DNA of 61,057 bases from Lentisphaeria bacterium (GTDB lineage Bacteria > Verrucomicrobiota > Lentisphaeria > Victivallales > Victivallaceae): contig JAFTUS010000206.1 of assembly GCA_017466125.1 (NCBI GenBank), positions 1 through 61,057 of the forward strand, read 5' to 3'. The position numbers were made by a program, and so were the translations under genes. The notes under the pieces are model-generated. The model saw nothing but the letters and a program-made list of their open reading frames with translations. It did not search any database and had not been told where the DNA came from. Positions 32,591 to 42,396 of this stretch are shown piece after piece; the stretch's first letter is position 1; each line of letters opens with the position of its first letter.

Positions 32591-34848
32591 TTTTCCCCCT
32601 CTGTATGTTCCACTCTTCCGTTATCACTGCTGTCTGTCTTTTTTGTTTCCAGATCGCGGAAGAGGCGGAACAGATCTTTCGTCCCGCAGATCCCGAACCA
32701 GAATGTGGAGATCAGCGCGATGATACCTGTAATCAGCAGTTGGTTGATAAAGAAATAGTATCCCCAGTAGTGAGACGGCCACGGAGTGATCCAGTTCCAG
32801 ATGATAACGGCAATCACACTCAAAAGGAAGGTGTAGCCGAAACTGTAAAGAAATACCGACCACGCCAATACTTTATCACCTGTGGTATACTGGTTGTCAA
32901 ATCCAAGCACCTTGTGGAAGAAAAAGTTTTTGAGTGTCACTTTTTCCGGGATATAGGTCGTCTCTTCCACGCTGTAAATGCCACGGTGAAGCATCTTATC
33001 CATATTGAACGGCTTTTTGCACGTCGCCAGCGAAACCGCAACGTAAAGGATAATGGTTATAAGCGTGGTAAAAAATGTGATTTCCACCGAATTGATGGGA
33101 AACTTGTGCGGATTGAGTTCCCAGACAATATAGGGATTGAAAGGAGCGGATAAAACGTGCAATATCTTGCCGACGACCGGCAGAAGTCCGGCTCTGTCCA
33201 GTGCCGGATAGATATCCGTTGCCCATATCTGCTGGGCGATAATGGCGGATGTGGCGATCACAGCACCGCTGATTAAAGCGGAAAACGCACCTGCTGAAGT
33301 CCCGCGGCTCCAGTAAAGTCCAAGGACAATAACGATACCGGCACCGATCCAGATCGCCCCGGTAATGGAGAAAAACATCCATATAAAGTCAATTTGTGCA
33401 AAGAACAGACTGAAAATAAAGGCAAAGATCCCGACTCCGGAGATGGCGAGACGCAAAGCCAAAAGTTGCTGTTCCGGCGTAAACGATTTTTTACGGAGCG
33501 GCACAACAAAATCCTGAACAATAATACTTCCCCAGGAGTGCATATAAGTAGTATCCGTAGAAACCATGAGGAAAATCATCAAAGCGCAGAAGATCCCGGT
33601 CAAACCGACCGGAAGGATTTCTTTGATGACCACCGGCACGATCATCTGATTGTAAATCGTCCGGAATGTCTGTTCCTGTTTGCGGGTAGAGGGAAATTCT
33701 TTCAGGGTTTCCCCGGTAACTTTGATATAAGGATCAGCCGCTTCGGCATTGTACGCTTCACGGTCTTTATAGGAAGATGAAAATTGAGTTCTGACCGGAA
33801 CTTTTTTGTATTCCGCTTTCAGTTTTTCGCTCAATTTATTCTGATTGACGAAACAGTCCTCAATGGCTTTGCTTGCCAGGGCGGAGCGTACCTTGGCGGA
33901 TTCGCGGGCATACTTCGGACAGTTGATGTAGGTGATGGCGACCACGGCAAGCAAAATGTAGATCATAATGTTGAAACCGCCCCGCCATGTGCCGAGCAAA
34001 CCACCCATTTTTGCCTCATGCGGAGAACGGGCAGCACCATTGTACCCCTGTGTACCGCCCCATGATATTCTGCCGACAATAAGGCTCAGGATACCGGAAA
34101 TGATAAAGAAAATATTGAAATCCCGGAGATTTTCCACATCGTAGGGATTGACGAAACTTTCCCCGGGCGGACGGGAGAGCAGAGCGGGCATCATCTCGTC
34201 AGTCCACGAGAAAGTAAAGCAGATGTAGATCACGATCAACAGCAGCATCGGGTAACTCAAAAGTCCCTGTACACAGTCTGTCACCATGATCGTCACCTGA
34301 CCGCCCAGCAGCGCAATGATCAGTGCCAATCCCAGAAAAAATGCCATACAAACCGCCATGGTCGGAATGTGGACGTTTCCGATACTCATCCGTACCGGAA
34401 GATCCAGAAAGTAAATCAGAAATCTTGCTCCGACTGCCGGAAAAATCGCATAGTTGATAATGCCGGAAACAGACTGGATTATGGAGGCCAGCACACGCAA
34501 GGATTTGCAGTAACGCACTTCAAAAAACTGCCCCATGGTCATACACCGCGTTTCACGGAAACGGTAGGTGCAGTAACCGCACAACCCCATAAGCAGAGCA
34601 ATCGGCAGTTTCAAATTTCCCCAGAAGTTGATGGCAAATCCGCAACGGTAATAGACTTCCATAATGGCAACTACGCTGATAAGCCCCATCGCCGCCTCAC
34701 CGGAGGCAACGGAGACAACATAACGCCCCGCCACCCGTCCGGCTGTGAGAAAGTCTGCCACACCTTTGGCATAACGCTGACTTTTCATTGCGGCAAAAAC
34801 CACAATAAATACAGGTATGCAAACGATGATCCAGTCAATAATGCTCAT
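32587..34848 (-). CDS. Sodium:solute symporter (SSS family), copy 1
   Basis: Na+-coupled uptake of a small organic solute, probably a sugar or sugar acid. The 753 residues have about 14 membrane helices. It starts MSIIDWIIVCIPVFIVVFAA, contains FLTAGRVAGRYVVSVASGEA, RETRCMTMGQFFEVRY and DTTYMHSWGSIIVQDF (the SSS sodium-site region). A hydrophilic insert of about 85 residues sits between helices 8 and 9. It lies 3 nt after the GH112-like gene and is closely related to the copy at 57162-59462. Confidence 0.9.
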   Translation of the reverse strand: MSIIDWIIVCIPVFIVVFAAMKSQRYAKGVADFLTAGRVAGRYVVSVASGEAAMGLISVVAIMEVYYRCGFAINFWGNLKLPIALLMGLCGYCTYRFRETRCMTMGQFFEVRYCKSLRVLASIIQSVSGIINYAIFPAVGARFLIYFLDLPVRMSIGNVHIPTMAVCMAFFLGLALIIALLGGQVTIMVTDCVQGLLSYPMLLLIVIYICFTFSWTDEMMPALLSRPPGESFVNPYDVENLRDFNIFFIISGILSLIVGRISWGGTQGYNGAARSPHEAKMGGLLGTWRGGFNIMIYILLAVVAITYINCPKYARESAKVRSALASKAIEDCFVNQNKLSEKLKAEYKKVPVRTQFSSSYKDREAYNAEAADPYIKVTGETLKEFPSTRKQEQTFRTIYNQMIVPVVIKEILPVGLTGIFCALMIFLMVSTDTTYMHSWGSIIVQDFVVPLRKKSFTPEQQLLALRLAISGVGIFAFIFSLFFAQIDFIWMFFSITGAIWIGAGIVIVLGLYWSRGTSAGAFSALISGAVIATSAIIAQQIWATDIYPALDRAGLLPVVGKILHVLSAPFNPYIVWELNPHKFPINSVEITFFTTLITIILYVAVSLATCKKPFNMDKMLHRGIYSVEETTYIPEKVTLKNFFFHKVLGFDNQYTTGDKVLAWSVFLYSFGYTFLLSVIAVIIWNWITPWPSHYWGYYFFINQLLITGIIALISTFWFGICGTKDLFRLFRDLETKKTDSSDNGRVEHTEGEK

Positions 34849-34851
34849 GAA

Positions 34852-37800
34852 TCACAACTCCTTTTCCAACATGAAATATTCGGTGCAATTTCCTTCGACA
34901 GTGAATTTTACGCCTTTGGCAAAATCTTCAGCAGAATAAGTACCGACGACCTTGTTGTCAATAAGGTTTTTCACCCGTACTTTTGCCGGCAAATCTTTGA
35001 ATAGTTTCAAATCCATTTTGAACGAGGTCGTCTGACGTTTTCTGCTGTCATTGTGAAGGATGAAAATATTTTCCGTTCCGTACGCATAGGGGATGACGGA
35101 CGGATTGGTGCTGTAAAGACGGAAAAGATCCTGCTCCCGTCCGGCGGCACGGAAAATGGCACGCTTGATAAAATCATCGTATTCAGGCTCGTTGCTCTGG
35201 AAAGTGGCATAGATACTGCGGCCTTTCCCAAAGGTGTTTTCTCCCACCAGCGGGCGGACAAATTTCTTGCCGTCCGGAGAAGCCAGCAAGGTAAAATTCT
35301 TGCCGGGGCGGATGTTGAGATTACAACGGAAGGGTTCGCCGGAAAGTTTCTTCGGCAGAGCCGGGAGCAGATAGGAGGTCTTTCCGGCTTCGGAGAATTT
35401 CAAACCGGCACTGTTTTTTCCGGCTTCGTATTCAAAGCCCATCACATCGGCAAGTTGATTTTTGCCCTGATAACAGGCGGCTTCGCCGAAACCGAGGAAT
35501 CCGCCGCCATTCCGGACAAATTTGGCAATGTTTTCAGCAAGCCGTTTATCCTTCCAGCCGGTCGTGCCGACCCATGCCGTACCGGTCATACCGTAACTCA
35601 TGAGGACGGTGCAATCGGCAGGAACGCCCTTTTCGGCAACTTCGGTATGGCTGATCCACTTCATATTCACCGGGATATCCGTGAAGTGACGGAGGAACGG
35701 ATCACGCCACGGCCGCCAGGAGTACTGTTTGCCCCATTCGGTCATCACATAAACATTGATGTCGTGCGTAAAGATCTTCTTTTGGTGCAGATATTTATAC
35801 ATCAGCAGATATTCCCGGTGGATACGTTGCAACAACCGCACATAAAGGTCCGCAGTTGCGGCATCGCAGTAGGTGAAAATCGGTGCAAATTCGGCAAAAT
35901 AGTGCATATCACGGATGCGGAAAAGTTCGCCGCGGCGGTTACGATGCCAGTTTTCAAGGATCTTGCTGAAACTGTCGGGACGGTTCACCATGTGAGTAAA
36001 GAGCCATTCCAACCGTCCGGCGGTACAGGTTTTGCCGTTTTGTTCGGTCATGGAACGGACATCCACGGCATCTTGCAGCGGACGGGCGAGAGACTGCACG
36101 CCGGTACATTCAAACGCATCCAGATCCGGCTCGAAGCCCAAATGTTTATCCCCCCAGTAGAACTGGTACATAATGCCGTTTGCACGGGCGACATCGGACA
36201 TTTTTTTCACAAAATCCTTTACCAGTTTCTGGTTGTATTTCATCCACAGTTTTATTTCAGGAGTGGGGGTATAATTGATTGCCTGACCATCCAGCGATGC
36301 AAAGAGCATGGCGGGACGGAACTTCAGACCGGAATACTCCTCAAAGGCTTTCTGGGCGGACGGGTTGGTGTTGCAGCCGTTGTAACCCCAGAACTCCCAC
36401 CATTTCATCCGTTTTCCGGTGAAGTAGTGGAAACAGCCGTCCATGTGATGATACAGGATTTTTCCTTTGTACATTTTGCAGTATTTCTCCCAGTCGGCAA
36501 GATAGACGGCAGTCTGTTCCGGTCCGGGGAGAGAGAGGTTCAAGCCCCGGACATGATGGGTGAAGTAGTAGACGGCATAGCGATGACCGGCGATGGGATT
36601 TTTTACGGTAACGATGTATTTTTTAGGATCGAGAGTCCAGCCGGTGCGGGGTTCCACATCTTTTTTGGTGGTCTCATCCCGAACCTGCCAATAGCGGTAG
36701 TGATCGTAGGTCAGCAGGGCATGCGGGTCTTTGACAGAAAGTTCAAGGGGCTTTCCGGCGACGGCATAACCGTCGGAGAAACTGTAACCGGTCTCCGTGG
36801 TTTCAGGATGCTCTTTCGCCCATTTCTGCAATACTTTATTGGTCACGATCTGACCGCCGGAAGAGACTTTCATGCCTTTTTTCAGCAGAAAATCAAGTTG
36901 GTAAGTATCGGCGTGCCGGGGGTGAGCATGATTCAAACTCAACACGAAATTCCGTACATAAACATCCTGGGATCTGGCAAAAAGGAAGTTCAGAAAATCC
37001 GGAGTCGTTACCGGCGGCAGCATCGTGGCAATGGGGGGAACTCCATTTTTGCCCATAAGCAGTTTATCATCAAACTCTCTTGCCGCCATCTTTTCCAGAC
37101 GGCTGCCGTAAGTAAAGAGTTGTTTTTCCTGCTCCCGCAGCAAACGGAGGAATGCGTCAAATTTGAATATCAGCCGGTTATCCAGATAATTTTTCAGCAT
37201 TTTCAGATAGACCGGCGGATATTTCTTCTGTCTTTCCAGATTGGCATAGACACGCTTACGGCTGTCAAGAGAACGGGTCTCAAATTTACGGGTGACTTTT
37301 CCGGCAGGGGTTTCCCACACTCCGGCATTGTCGGAAATTTTTCCGGCGACAGCGGGTTTGAGTTGCTCCATGAAAACGAAATCCGGCTTTTCTCCGGGGA
37401 TGAAAATACCGCTTTTGACAGTCGTTGAGGGACGGAATACTTCTTTGGGAGAAGTCATTTCCTGATCGGTCAGACGGCGGTTGTAGAAACGCACCATGTG
37501 GATCTTGCCTTTGAGGTAACGGTTGCTGCGATAGGGATGCGCCCCGATACTGATATCGCCGGAGGATTGACGGATCACACCGCGATAACTGTGATTGGAA
37601 TAAACTTTTCCATTCACTGCGATACCGATTTCATCGCCGTCAATAAATCCGAACAGACGGATTTTTTCTTTTGCATTGATTTTTACAGAAGGAGAGCCGA
37701 AGTAATCGGGCTTTGCCTGCGGGGTGCTGTCCATGCCGACAGTACCTCTCGGATGCACCCAGATCCTTGCCCGGGTGGATTCAAAAGCAACAAGTGCGGC

Positions 37801-38136
37801 ATTGCTGTTTTTCGGGAATTCATCAACTTCAAAAATGATTTCAACGGTAAAACTTTTGGACTGGCGCAACTCTCTGTGATCCGGAATGAGTACATAATTG
37901 CCGGAGCCGTCACCCTTGAAAACCTGTTTGCCATTGGCATCAACAGTCAACGCATCGGCAGGATTGCCGGAGAGAGTGCGGATGTATCCCACGTTATTAT
38001 TCGGGCCGTAGTCCCGGACGAACCCGTCTTGAGCATCGGCGAAGTCGTACGCGGCGACCAGACCGTCGGGGTCAGCTGCGGCGAATGCCGCTGCCCCGAT
38101 GCAGAAGAGGAGCAGAGTGAGGAAATGTTTTTTCAT
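34852..38136 (-). CDS. Exported LamG + GH112-like (galactosyl-sugar phosphorylase fold) protein
   Basis: The 1094 residues have a signal peptide (1-20), a LamG/concanavalin-like domain (about 25-230), a linker, and a region (about 375-1000) whose patterns follow GH112 phosphorylases: YWQVRDETTKKDVEP with NPIAGHRYAVYYF, FWGYN then FEEYSGLKFRP, FYWGDKHLGFEPDLDAF, VYVMTEWGKQYSWRPW, GVPAD through GTAWVG, and GGGFLGFGE then QLADVMGF (876-900). Known GH112 enzymes split galactosyl-beta-1,3-HexNAc or galactosyl-beta-1,4-rhamnose with phosphate in the cytoplasm, so export is odd. The match is by remembered motifs and is remote; hydrolysis is an alternative. AAGGAG precedes the ATG. Confidence 0.65.
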   Translation of the reverse strand: MKKHFLTLLLFCIGAAAFAAADPDGLVAAYDFADAQDGFVRDYGPNNNVGYIRTLSGNPADALTVDANGKQVFKGDGSGNYVLIPDHRELRQSKSFTVEIIFEVDEFPKNSNAALVAFESTRARIWVHPRGTVGMDSTPQAKPDYFGSPSVKINAKEKIRLFGFIDGDEIGIAVNGKVYSNHSYRGVIRQSSGDISIGAHPYRSNRYLKGKIHMVRFYNRRLTDQEMTSPKEVFRPSTTVKSGIFIPGEKPDFVFMEQLKPAVAGKISDNAGVWETPAGKVTRKFETRSLDSRKRVYANLERQKKYPPVYLKMLKNYLDNRLIFKFDAFLRLLREQEKQLFTYGSRLEKMAAREFDDKLLMGKNGVPPIATMLPPVTTPDFLNFLFARSQDVYVRNFVLSLNHAHPRHADTYQLDFLLKKGMKVSSGGQIVTNKVLQKWAKEHPETTETGYSFSDGYAVAGKPLELSVKDPHALLTYDHYRYWQVRDETTKKDVEPRTGWTLDPKKYIVTVKNPIAGHRYAVYYFTHHVRGLNLSLPGPEQTAVYLADWEKYCKMYKGKILYHHMDGCFHYFTGKRMKWWEFWGYNGCNTNPSAQKAFEEYSGLKFRPAMLFASLDGQAINYTPTPEIKLWMKYNQKLVKDFVKKMSDVARANGIMYQFYWGDKHLGFEPDLDAFECTGVQSLARPLQDAVDVRSMTEQNGKTCTAGRLEWLFTHMVNRPDSFSKILENWHRNRRGELFRIRDMHYFAEFAPIFTYCDAATADLYVRLLQRIHREYLLMYKYLHQKKIFTHDINVYVMTEWGKQYSWRPWRDPFLRHFTDIPVNMKWISHTEVAEKGVPADCTVLMSYGMTGTAWVGTTGWKDKRLAENIAKFVRNGGGFLGFGEAACYQGKNQLADVMGFEYEAGKNSAGLKFSEAGKTSYLLPALPKKLSGEPFRCNLNIRPGKNFTLLASPDGKKFVRPLVGENTFGKGRSIYATFQSNEPEYDDFIKRAIFRAAGREQDLFRLYSTNPSVIPYAYGTENIFILHNDSRKRQTTSFKMDLKLFKDLPAKVRVKNLIDNKVVGTYSAEDFAKGVKFTVEGNCTEYFMLEKEL

Positions 38137-38192
38137 TAGTTGTTCTCCTTGGGTTAGAGGTTTAAAAATTCAAGTTGTTGAATGATTTCCTG

Positions 38193-40223
38193 TTATTTTT
38201 CAAAAGTATAGATAAAAACGCTGCCCAGTCTGCCCCGGCCGCCGACTGCGGCACAGCTGCCGTCTGAGTTTACTGCAACGCAGCTCAATTCGGTATTTGA
38301 AGTAATGACTTCGTGCGGCAGCTCTTTGCAGGCTCTGCCGAGGTCACGCAGACCATTCTGATCATCATAAATGACCAGATGACCCAGATCGTCGGCATCG
38401 CCCATTACCGCATAGGCGGTTTTGCCGTCTGCCGAAACGGCGATATCGTGGACTTTGCCCTCTGCTCCGACAGCACCGAGAGCAAAGCAGCTCTGTTTTT
38501 GCAGATCGACCAGAGCGAAGACGCCGTCAGCAGTTCCGATGAAATACCGTCCGTCAGCCATTTGACCAGCCGCAGTAACTTCTGCGAGGAACTTACGCCC
38601 CGCTCTGTGCGGCAGTTTGATGGTTTCGGGGATCTCCGGAAGTTCCTTTTTGTCGAAAGTGACTTTTTCGGCCGTTTCGGCGTATTTGCCATTTTCAAAT
38701 TTGAATGTCTTGCCGTCGGCCTGTGCGTACACGGTATTGCCGATGAACTTGACATTTGTTATTGTATGATCGGAGTCGGCGGGCAGTTTTTCCCAGACTT
38801 TGAACGCCTGACAATCTTTGAATTCGACCCGGCTTTGAGCGTTTGCAGAACGCCATTTGTCGTCTTCGATGACATATTTTCGGAAAGCAAAATGTCTTGC
38901 CGATACTTCTTCGTAATCCGGGCAGGGGTAATAGTCTTTGCCGTCAGCAAAGGAACAGTAGCTCCACACATCGCGGCTTTTTTCTTTTGCCTGATTGCGT
39001 TTTTCATAAATTTTCCGCAGGTCGAGAGCCATCATCCACGCCATGTCTTCGCCGTGATTTCCGCTTGGAACATAAAGAACATCATTCTGGTCTATTCCGA
39101 CATGGCAGATCGCACCGCAGGTCATTTCGGTATCGCCGATAACACCCATGAACTCAGGTTCTCCGCCGTTGAGGAAGTCATAACGGAAAAGGTGGGCAAT
39201 TCCGCCCGGATAGGTATTGCAGCTTTCTCGCAGTACGATGTACCAGAGGACATTGTTTGAGTCGAAAATATGTCCTTTCTGCAGCTGCGGCGGCGTGTTT
39301 TCCCAATCGCCGCGGGGAGCAAGAGACGCGACGGTTTCAAAGGTCTGACTGTCCGGATCGAGGCGGAAAAGTTTATCGCTAAAATGCATGGTAAAATAGA
39401 ATTTACCGTCTTTCCCCGCTGTCCAATGAGCGATCATCCGGTGCAGATCCCAGCGGTACAGTTCTTCTTTTTCGCTGGCGGCGATGCCGAGATCTTTTAT
39501 TTCCAGCGTGTCAGTGTCGATCCGCCAGATGTGGCCGCTGCGGCTGGAAGTGTAAATGCCGTTTTCATGATCCGGATAGACACCGAAAGAACCCATTTCG
39601 GTGATCTGTCCCAAATTCATAACAGACAGATCGTTCAGGTCGATCCGGTACAGATTTCCTTTGAGAAAAGTGGTGCAGAAATAGGCATTGTGCTTTGCAT
39701 CATAACAGCCGCCGTAAATGGTATCGTGTTTGACGGGAATGCCCAGATTTTTTACGCTGCTGTCTGCCGGATCATAGATGATCATGCGGGAACCCTGATA
39801 GGCTTCATGGATATGCTCGTACATCGAGTCAAAGAGCCAGCTGGGGTGGATCGGTGCTCTGGCGGTCGTGTGAGTCGTCATTAAAATCCTGCCGTCCGGA
39901 AGTTCAGACAGCGAAGTGTGGATCTTGCTCGGCGGGATCTCCCGTTGGCTTACAAAAGTCTCCTCACTTGCATCAAAGAGAAACTTCAAATCGCCGGTCG
40001 CTGTATCGTAATGATACAGCCTTGCGGATAACGGTTGTGACAATTCGCCGCATAACGCCACATAGGCGTCACGCTCATTTGTGCAAAGCATAAAATCCCA
40101 AACAGCATTATGTTTGCTGTTTGACGGGAGCATTTTCTGCCGGACAGTTCCTGCCGGCAATAAATCGAAATACTCTTTGGGCAGATTTTTGCAGAAATAT
40201 TTTTCTCTTAATTCGCTACGCAT
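38193..40223 (-). CDS. Large beta-propeller protein of unknown function
   Basis: The 676 residues consist of repeated four-stranded blades, for example SGHIWRIDTDTLEIKDLGI, GNLYRIDLNDLSVMNLGQI and DKLFRLDPDSQTF, as in propeller lyases and WD/Kelch-like sensors. No signal peptide is visible, so it is probably cytoplasmic. It is the first gene of the operon with the GH112-like protein, symporter and PHP protein. A carbohydrate-lyase or binding role would fit, but no catalytic motif is clear. TTGTTG-18-TAAAAT upstream could be the promoter. Confidence 0.75.
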   Translation of the reverse strand: MRSELREKYFCKNLPKEYFDLLPAGTVRQKMLPSNSKHNAVWDFMLCTNERDAYVALCGELSQPLSARLYHYDTATGDLKFLFDASEETFVSQREIPPSKIHTSLSELPDGRILMTTHTTARAPIHPSWLFDSMYEHIHEAYQGSRMIIYDPADSSVKNLGIPVKHDTIYGGCYDAKHNAYFCTTFLKGNLYRIDLNDLSVMNLGQITEMGSFGVYPDHENGIYTSSRSGHIWRIDTDTLEIKDLGIAASEKEELYRWDLHRMIAHWTAGKDGKFYFTMHFSDKLFRLDPDSQTFETVASLAPRGDWENTPPQLQKGHIFDSNNVLWYIVLRESCNTYPGGIAHLFRYDFLNGGEPEFMGVIGDTEMTCGAICHVGIDQNDVLYVPSGNHGEDMAWMMALDLRKIYEKRNQAKEKSRDVWSYCSFADGKDYYPCPDYEEVSARHFAFRKYVIEDDKWRSANAQSRVEFKDCQAFKVWEKLPADSDHTITNVKFIGNTVYAQADGKTFKFENGKYAETAEKVTFDKKELPEIPETIKLPHRAGRKFLAEVTAAGQMADGRYFIGTADGVFALVDLQKQSCFALGAVGAEGKVHDIAVSADGKTAYAVMGDADDLGHLVIYDDQNGLRDLGRACKELPHEVITSNTELSCVAVNSDGSCAAVGGRGRLGSVFIYTFEK

Positions 40224-40357
40224 ACGGACGGTTCTTCCAATAAATTTGATTTTATCATTCAGCTTTGAGGCACAACAAGCCCTGTATCTGAAACGGCAAT
40301 GGCCGGAATCAGATAACGATTTTCAAGTTTTTTTTCCTGTTTTTTTAGAGTTTTATA

Positions 40358-40993
40358 TCAGCGGTCTTCATCCGAGAACCAACTGTTTTTGGCATGATAA
40401 CCTTCCAGATTGGAGAGCAGTTTTTCTACGGGAGCCACATGACCGTCAAGCATCAGCACATTGAGTTTTCCCTGATGCCGGGGACGGGTCACATTTTCTT
40501 TGTTATCTGCTGCTTTCCACACATCCAGCAGGTGCATGACGCCATCGGTTGCAGCGATCGTTGCTTCCGGCATGGAGAAGTCTGCCAGTTTTCCGCCCCG
40601 GCGCAGGTTGGCCCGCTTGGAATCGACAACATGAAGATTTACGTTCATCACATAACCGATATGAGAGAAGGTTTCATATTTTTCTTCGCCCGGACACTCA
40701 AGGACGTTACCTTTTTTGCGGGCTCCCAGTTGGGGTTTCAGATCGAGTTCTTTCACAAACGGATTATCCAGACACCAGATGTTGCGCCAGTTGTCCCGGT
40801 TGTTGACCACACAGAGCATACCATCATTTTTTTCGGCGTAGGATTGCAAAGCAATACCGATCCGTTTCAAATTATTCTGACAAGTGACCCGTGAGGCTGT
40901 TGCCGCAGTGGTCGTGCCGCACAGCAGCAGTACGGCAGTTGCACAACAAAGGAGGAGTACTCCCAGTTCCATACGATTGAAGTTGTTTCCCAT
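40358..40993 (-). CDS. Prepilin-like (DUF1559-type) protein with degenerate N terminus
   Basis: The 211 residues have a single N-terminal hydrophobic segment (NRMELGVLLLCCATAVLLLC) that keeps the Glu of the pseudopilin motif but lacks the usual GFTLIE. SRVTCQNNLKRIGIALQSYAEKND follows, the conserved post-helix segment of type II secretion-like pseudopilins, and the C terminus has HQGKLNVLMLDGHV, the H-x9-DG motif of this expanded group. Lies alone between the propeller gene and the sialidase-like gene on the same strand. It may be processed poorly or not at all. Confidence 0.8.
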   Translation of the reverse strand: MGNNFNRMELGVLLLCCATAVLLLCGTTTAATASRVTCQNNLKRIGIALQSYAEKNDGMLCVVNNRDNWRNIWCLDNPFVKELDLKPQLGARKKGNVLECPGEEKYETFSHIGYVMNVNLHVVDSKRANLRRGGKLADFSMPEATIAATDGVMHLLDVWKAADNKENVTRPRHQGKLNVLMLDGHVAPVEKLLSNLEGYHAKNSWFSDEDR

Positions 40994-41040
40994 TTTTGAT
41001 TTCTCCTGAATTATTTTTGCGGTTATCTGTATCTGAAAAT

Positions 41041-42273
41041 CTACTTTTCAGCGAACAACGCTTTTGCCGCCTGACAACTGCGCCTGACGGCGGCACGGAA
41101 TTTTTCCACATCACCGCCGTCACGGTAGACTTCGGCATTGAAACGCTTCAGGAAACTTTTTTCCGCCTCATAAAAAGCCCGGAGCGGTTCTTCCTGCCAG
41201 CGTTTGGCTGGAATGATGGCTTTACTGACGATATTGTAACAGTAAGAACAATCATCTGTGATTTTTCCGGCAATAATGTCCTCTTCGGTGATGCGGGCGC
41301 AGACGACCTCTCTGGCTGTACATCTGCCGCGATCCCAGACGATGTAAATTTCACCGTCACTGCCCTGAACCGCATCGGGATAAGAGATATTTTCTCCGTT
41401 ATCCAGCAGAAGCGAATGGGTAAAACTCTTTCCGTCATCTTCAGAAAGCAAAGCGGTCATAGCAGTCCGCTCTTTGCTGTGCATATTGTTTATCAGAAGG
41501 ACTCTGCCGGATTTCAGCCGCAAAAGGCAGAGACGTGTGGAGGGATTGGGGATGTCGGTATTTTCGCCATCCGTCCAGGTTTTGCCGCCGTCAAAAGATT
41601 CACTTTTGGCAATATAACCGGTATCGGCACGGGCAAGGAGGAGAATGGATTTGTCTTTGCGTTCAAGAAACATGCCTTCGTCAAACGGAGTCGAAACTTT
41701 TTTCCCGGCGTAACTGCGTTGGAAACTTTCGCCGTTATCACTGCTGACAAAATACTGATAATATTCTCCGCGCCAGTCGTAGGCAGGCAGAAATATTCTG
41801 CCGTCACTCAGCACCGTCGGCTGACAGCGCAGAAAACCGCTGCCGATAAAAACGGGTTCGCTCCATTGCAGTTTATCGGCATCAGGAGCGTCACAGCGGA
41901 CATACCACAAATTCAGATGCCCCGGAGTCCTCAGGGGCAGATAATTGTAGTTTCGCTGGATATAAAATACCCAAAGCCGTCCGGCAGGATCACTCCATAA
42001 CTGGATATCCAGCGATTGCAGCAATGCCTCCGGGACACTCTTGATGACCAGCAGCGGTTCGCTCCAGGTCAAACCGTCGTCGTCACTTCTGACAAGCAAG
42101 TTGTAGTTCAACAGAGACGGTTCCTGCAAGCCGCCGGAATACCAGCCGGCATAAAGTCTGCCGCCGCGGGTTCTGGCAACGGTCGGACATCCCTGCCACA
42201 GGCGTTCCGCCACGCCGAAGCAAGCGGGCGGCTCAACAATGATTTCAGATTGTACAGTATGACGGATATCCAT
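41041..42273 (-). CDS. Sialidase/BNR-repeat-like protein
   Basis: A six-bladed propeller of the exo-alpha-sialidase superfamily. The 410 residues contain Asp-box repeats SDDDGLTWSE, SSDNGESFQ, SFDGGKTW and SEDDGKSF. An Arg-Gly in VARTRGGRLYAGW and an Arg in DPAGRLWVFYIQR could be active-site arginines. No signal peptide. BNR_2 relatives often act on other sugars or are non-sialidases, so the substrate is open. AAAGGAGTC lies upstream of the ATG. Confidence 0.8.
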   Translation of the reverse strand: MDIRHTVQSEIIVEPPACFGVAERLWQGCPTVARTRGGRLYAGWYSGGLQEPSLLNYNLLVRSDDDGLTWSEPLLVIKSVPEALLQSLDIQLWSDPAGRLWVFYIQRNYNYLPLRTPGHLNLWYVRCDAPDADKLQWSEPVFIGSGFLRCQPTVLSDGRIFLPAYDWRGEYYQYFVSSDNGESFQRSYAGKKVSTPFDEGMFLERKDKSILLLARADTGYIAKSESFDGGKTWTDGENTDIPNPSTRLCLLRLKSGRVLLINNMHSKERTAMTALLSEDDGKSFTHSLLLDNGENISYPDAVQGSDGEIYIVWDRGRCTAREVVCARITEEDIIAGKITDDCSYCYNIVSKAIIPAKRWQEEPLRAFYEAEKSFLKRFNAEVYRDGGDVEKFRAAVRRSCQAAKALFAEK

Positions 42274-42396
42274 CGCACCAGACTCCTTTCTACTTTTTAC
42301 TTTCTTTTCAATTCTACTACTGTCCGGTAAAAATCACCGGAGTTAATTGAAATTGTCGGGACTTGTCTTTAATATTTAACAAGAAAGCCCCGAACA

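Noticed and set aside
35053..37428. 791-codon open frame antisense to the GH112-like gene
   Set aside because: Shadow caused by codon bias in a GC-rich gene; no start signal or domain. The same holds for 10091-11812, 47789-49870, 50929-52449 and 24658-25920.
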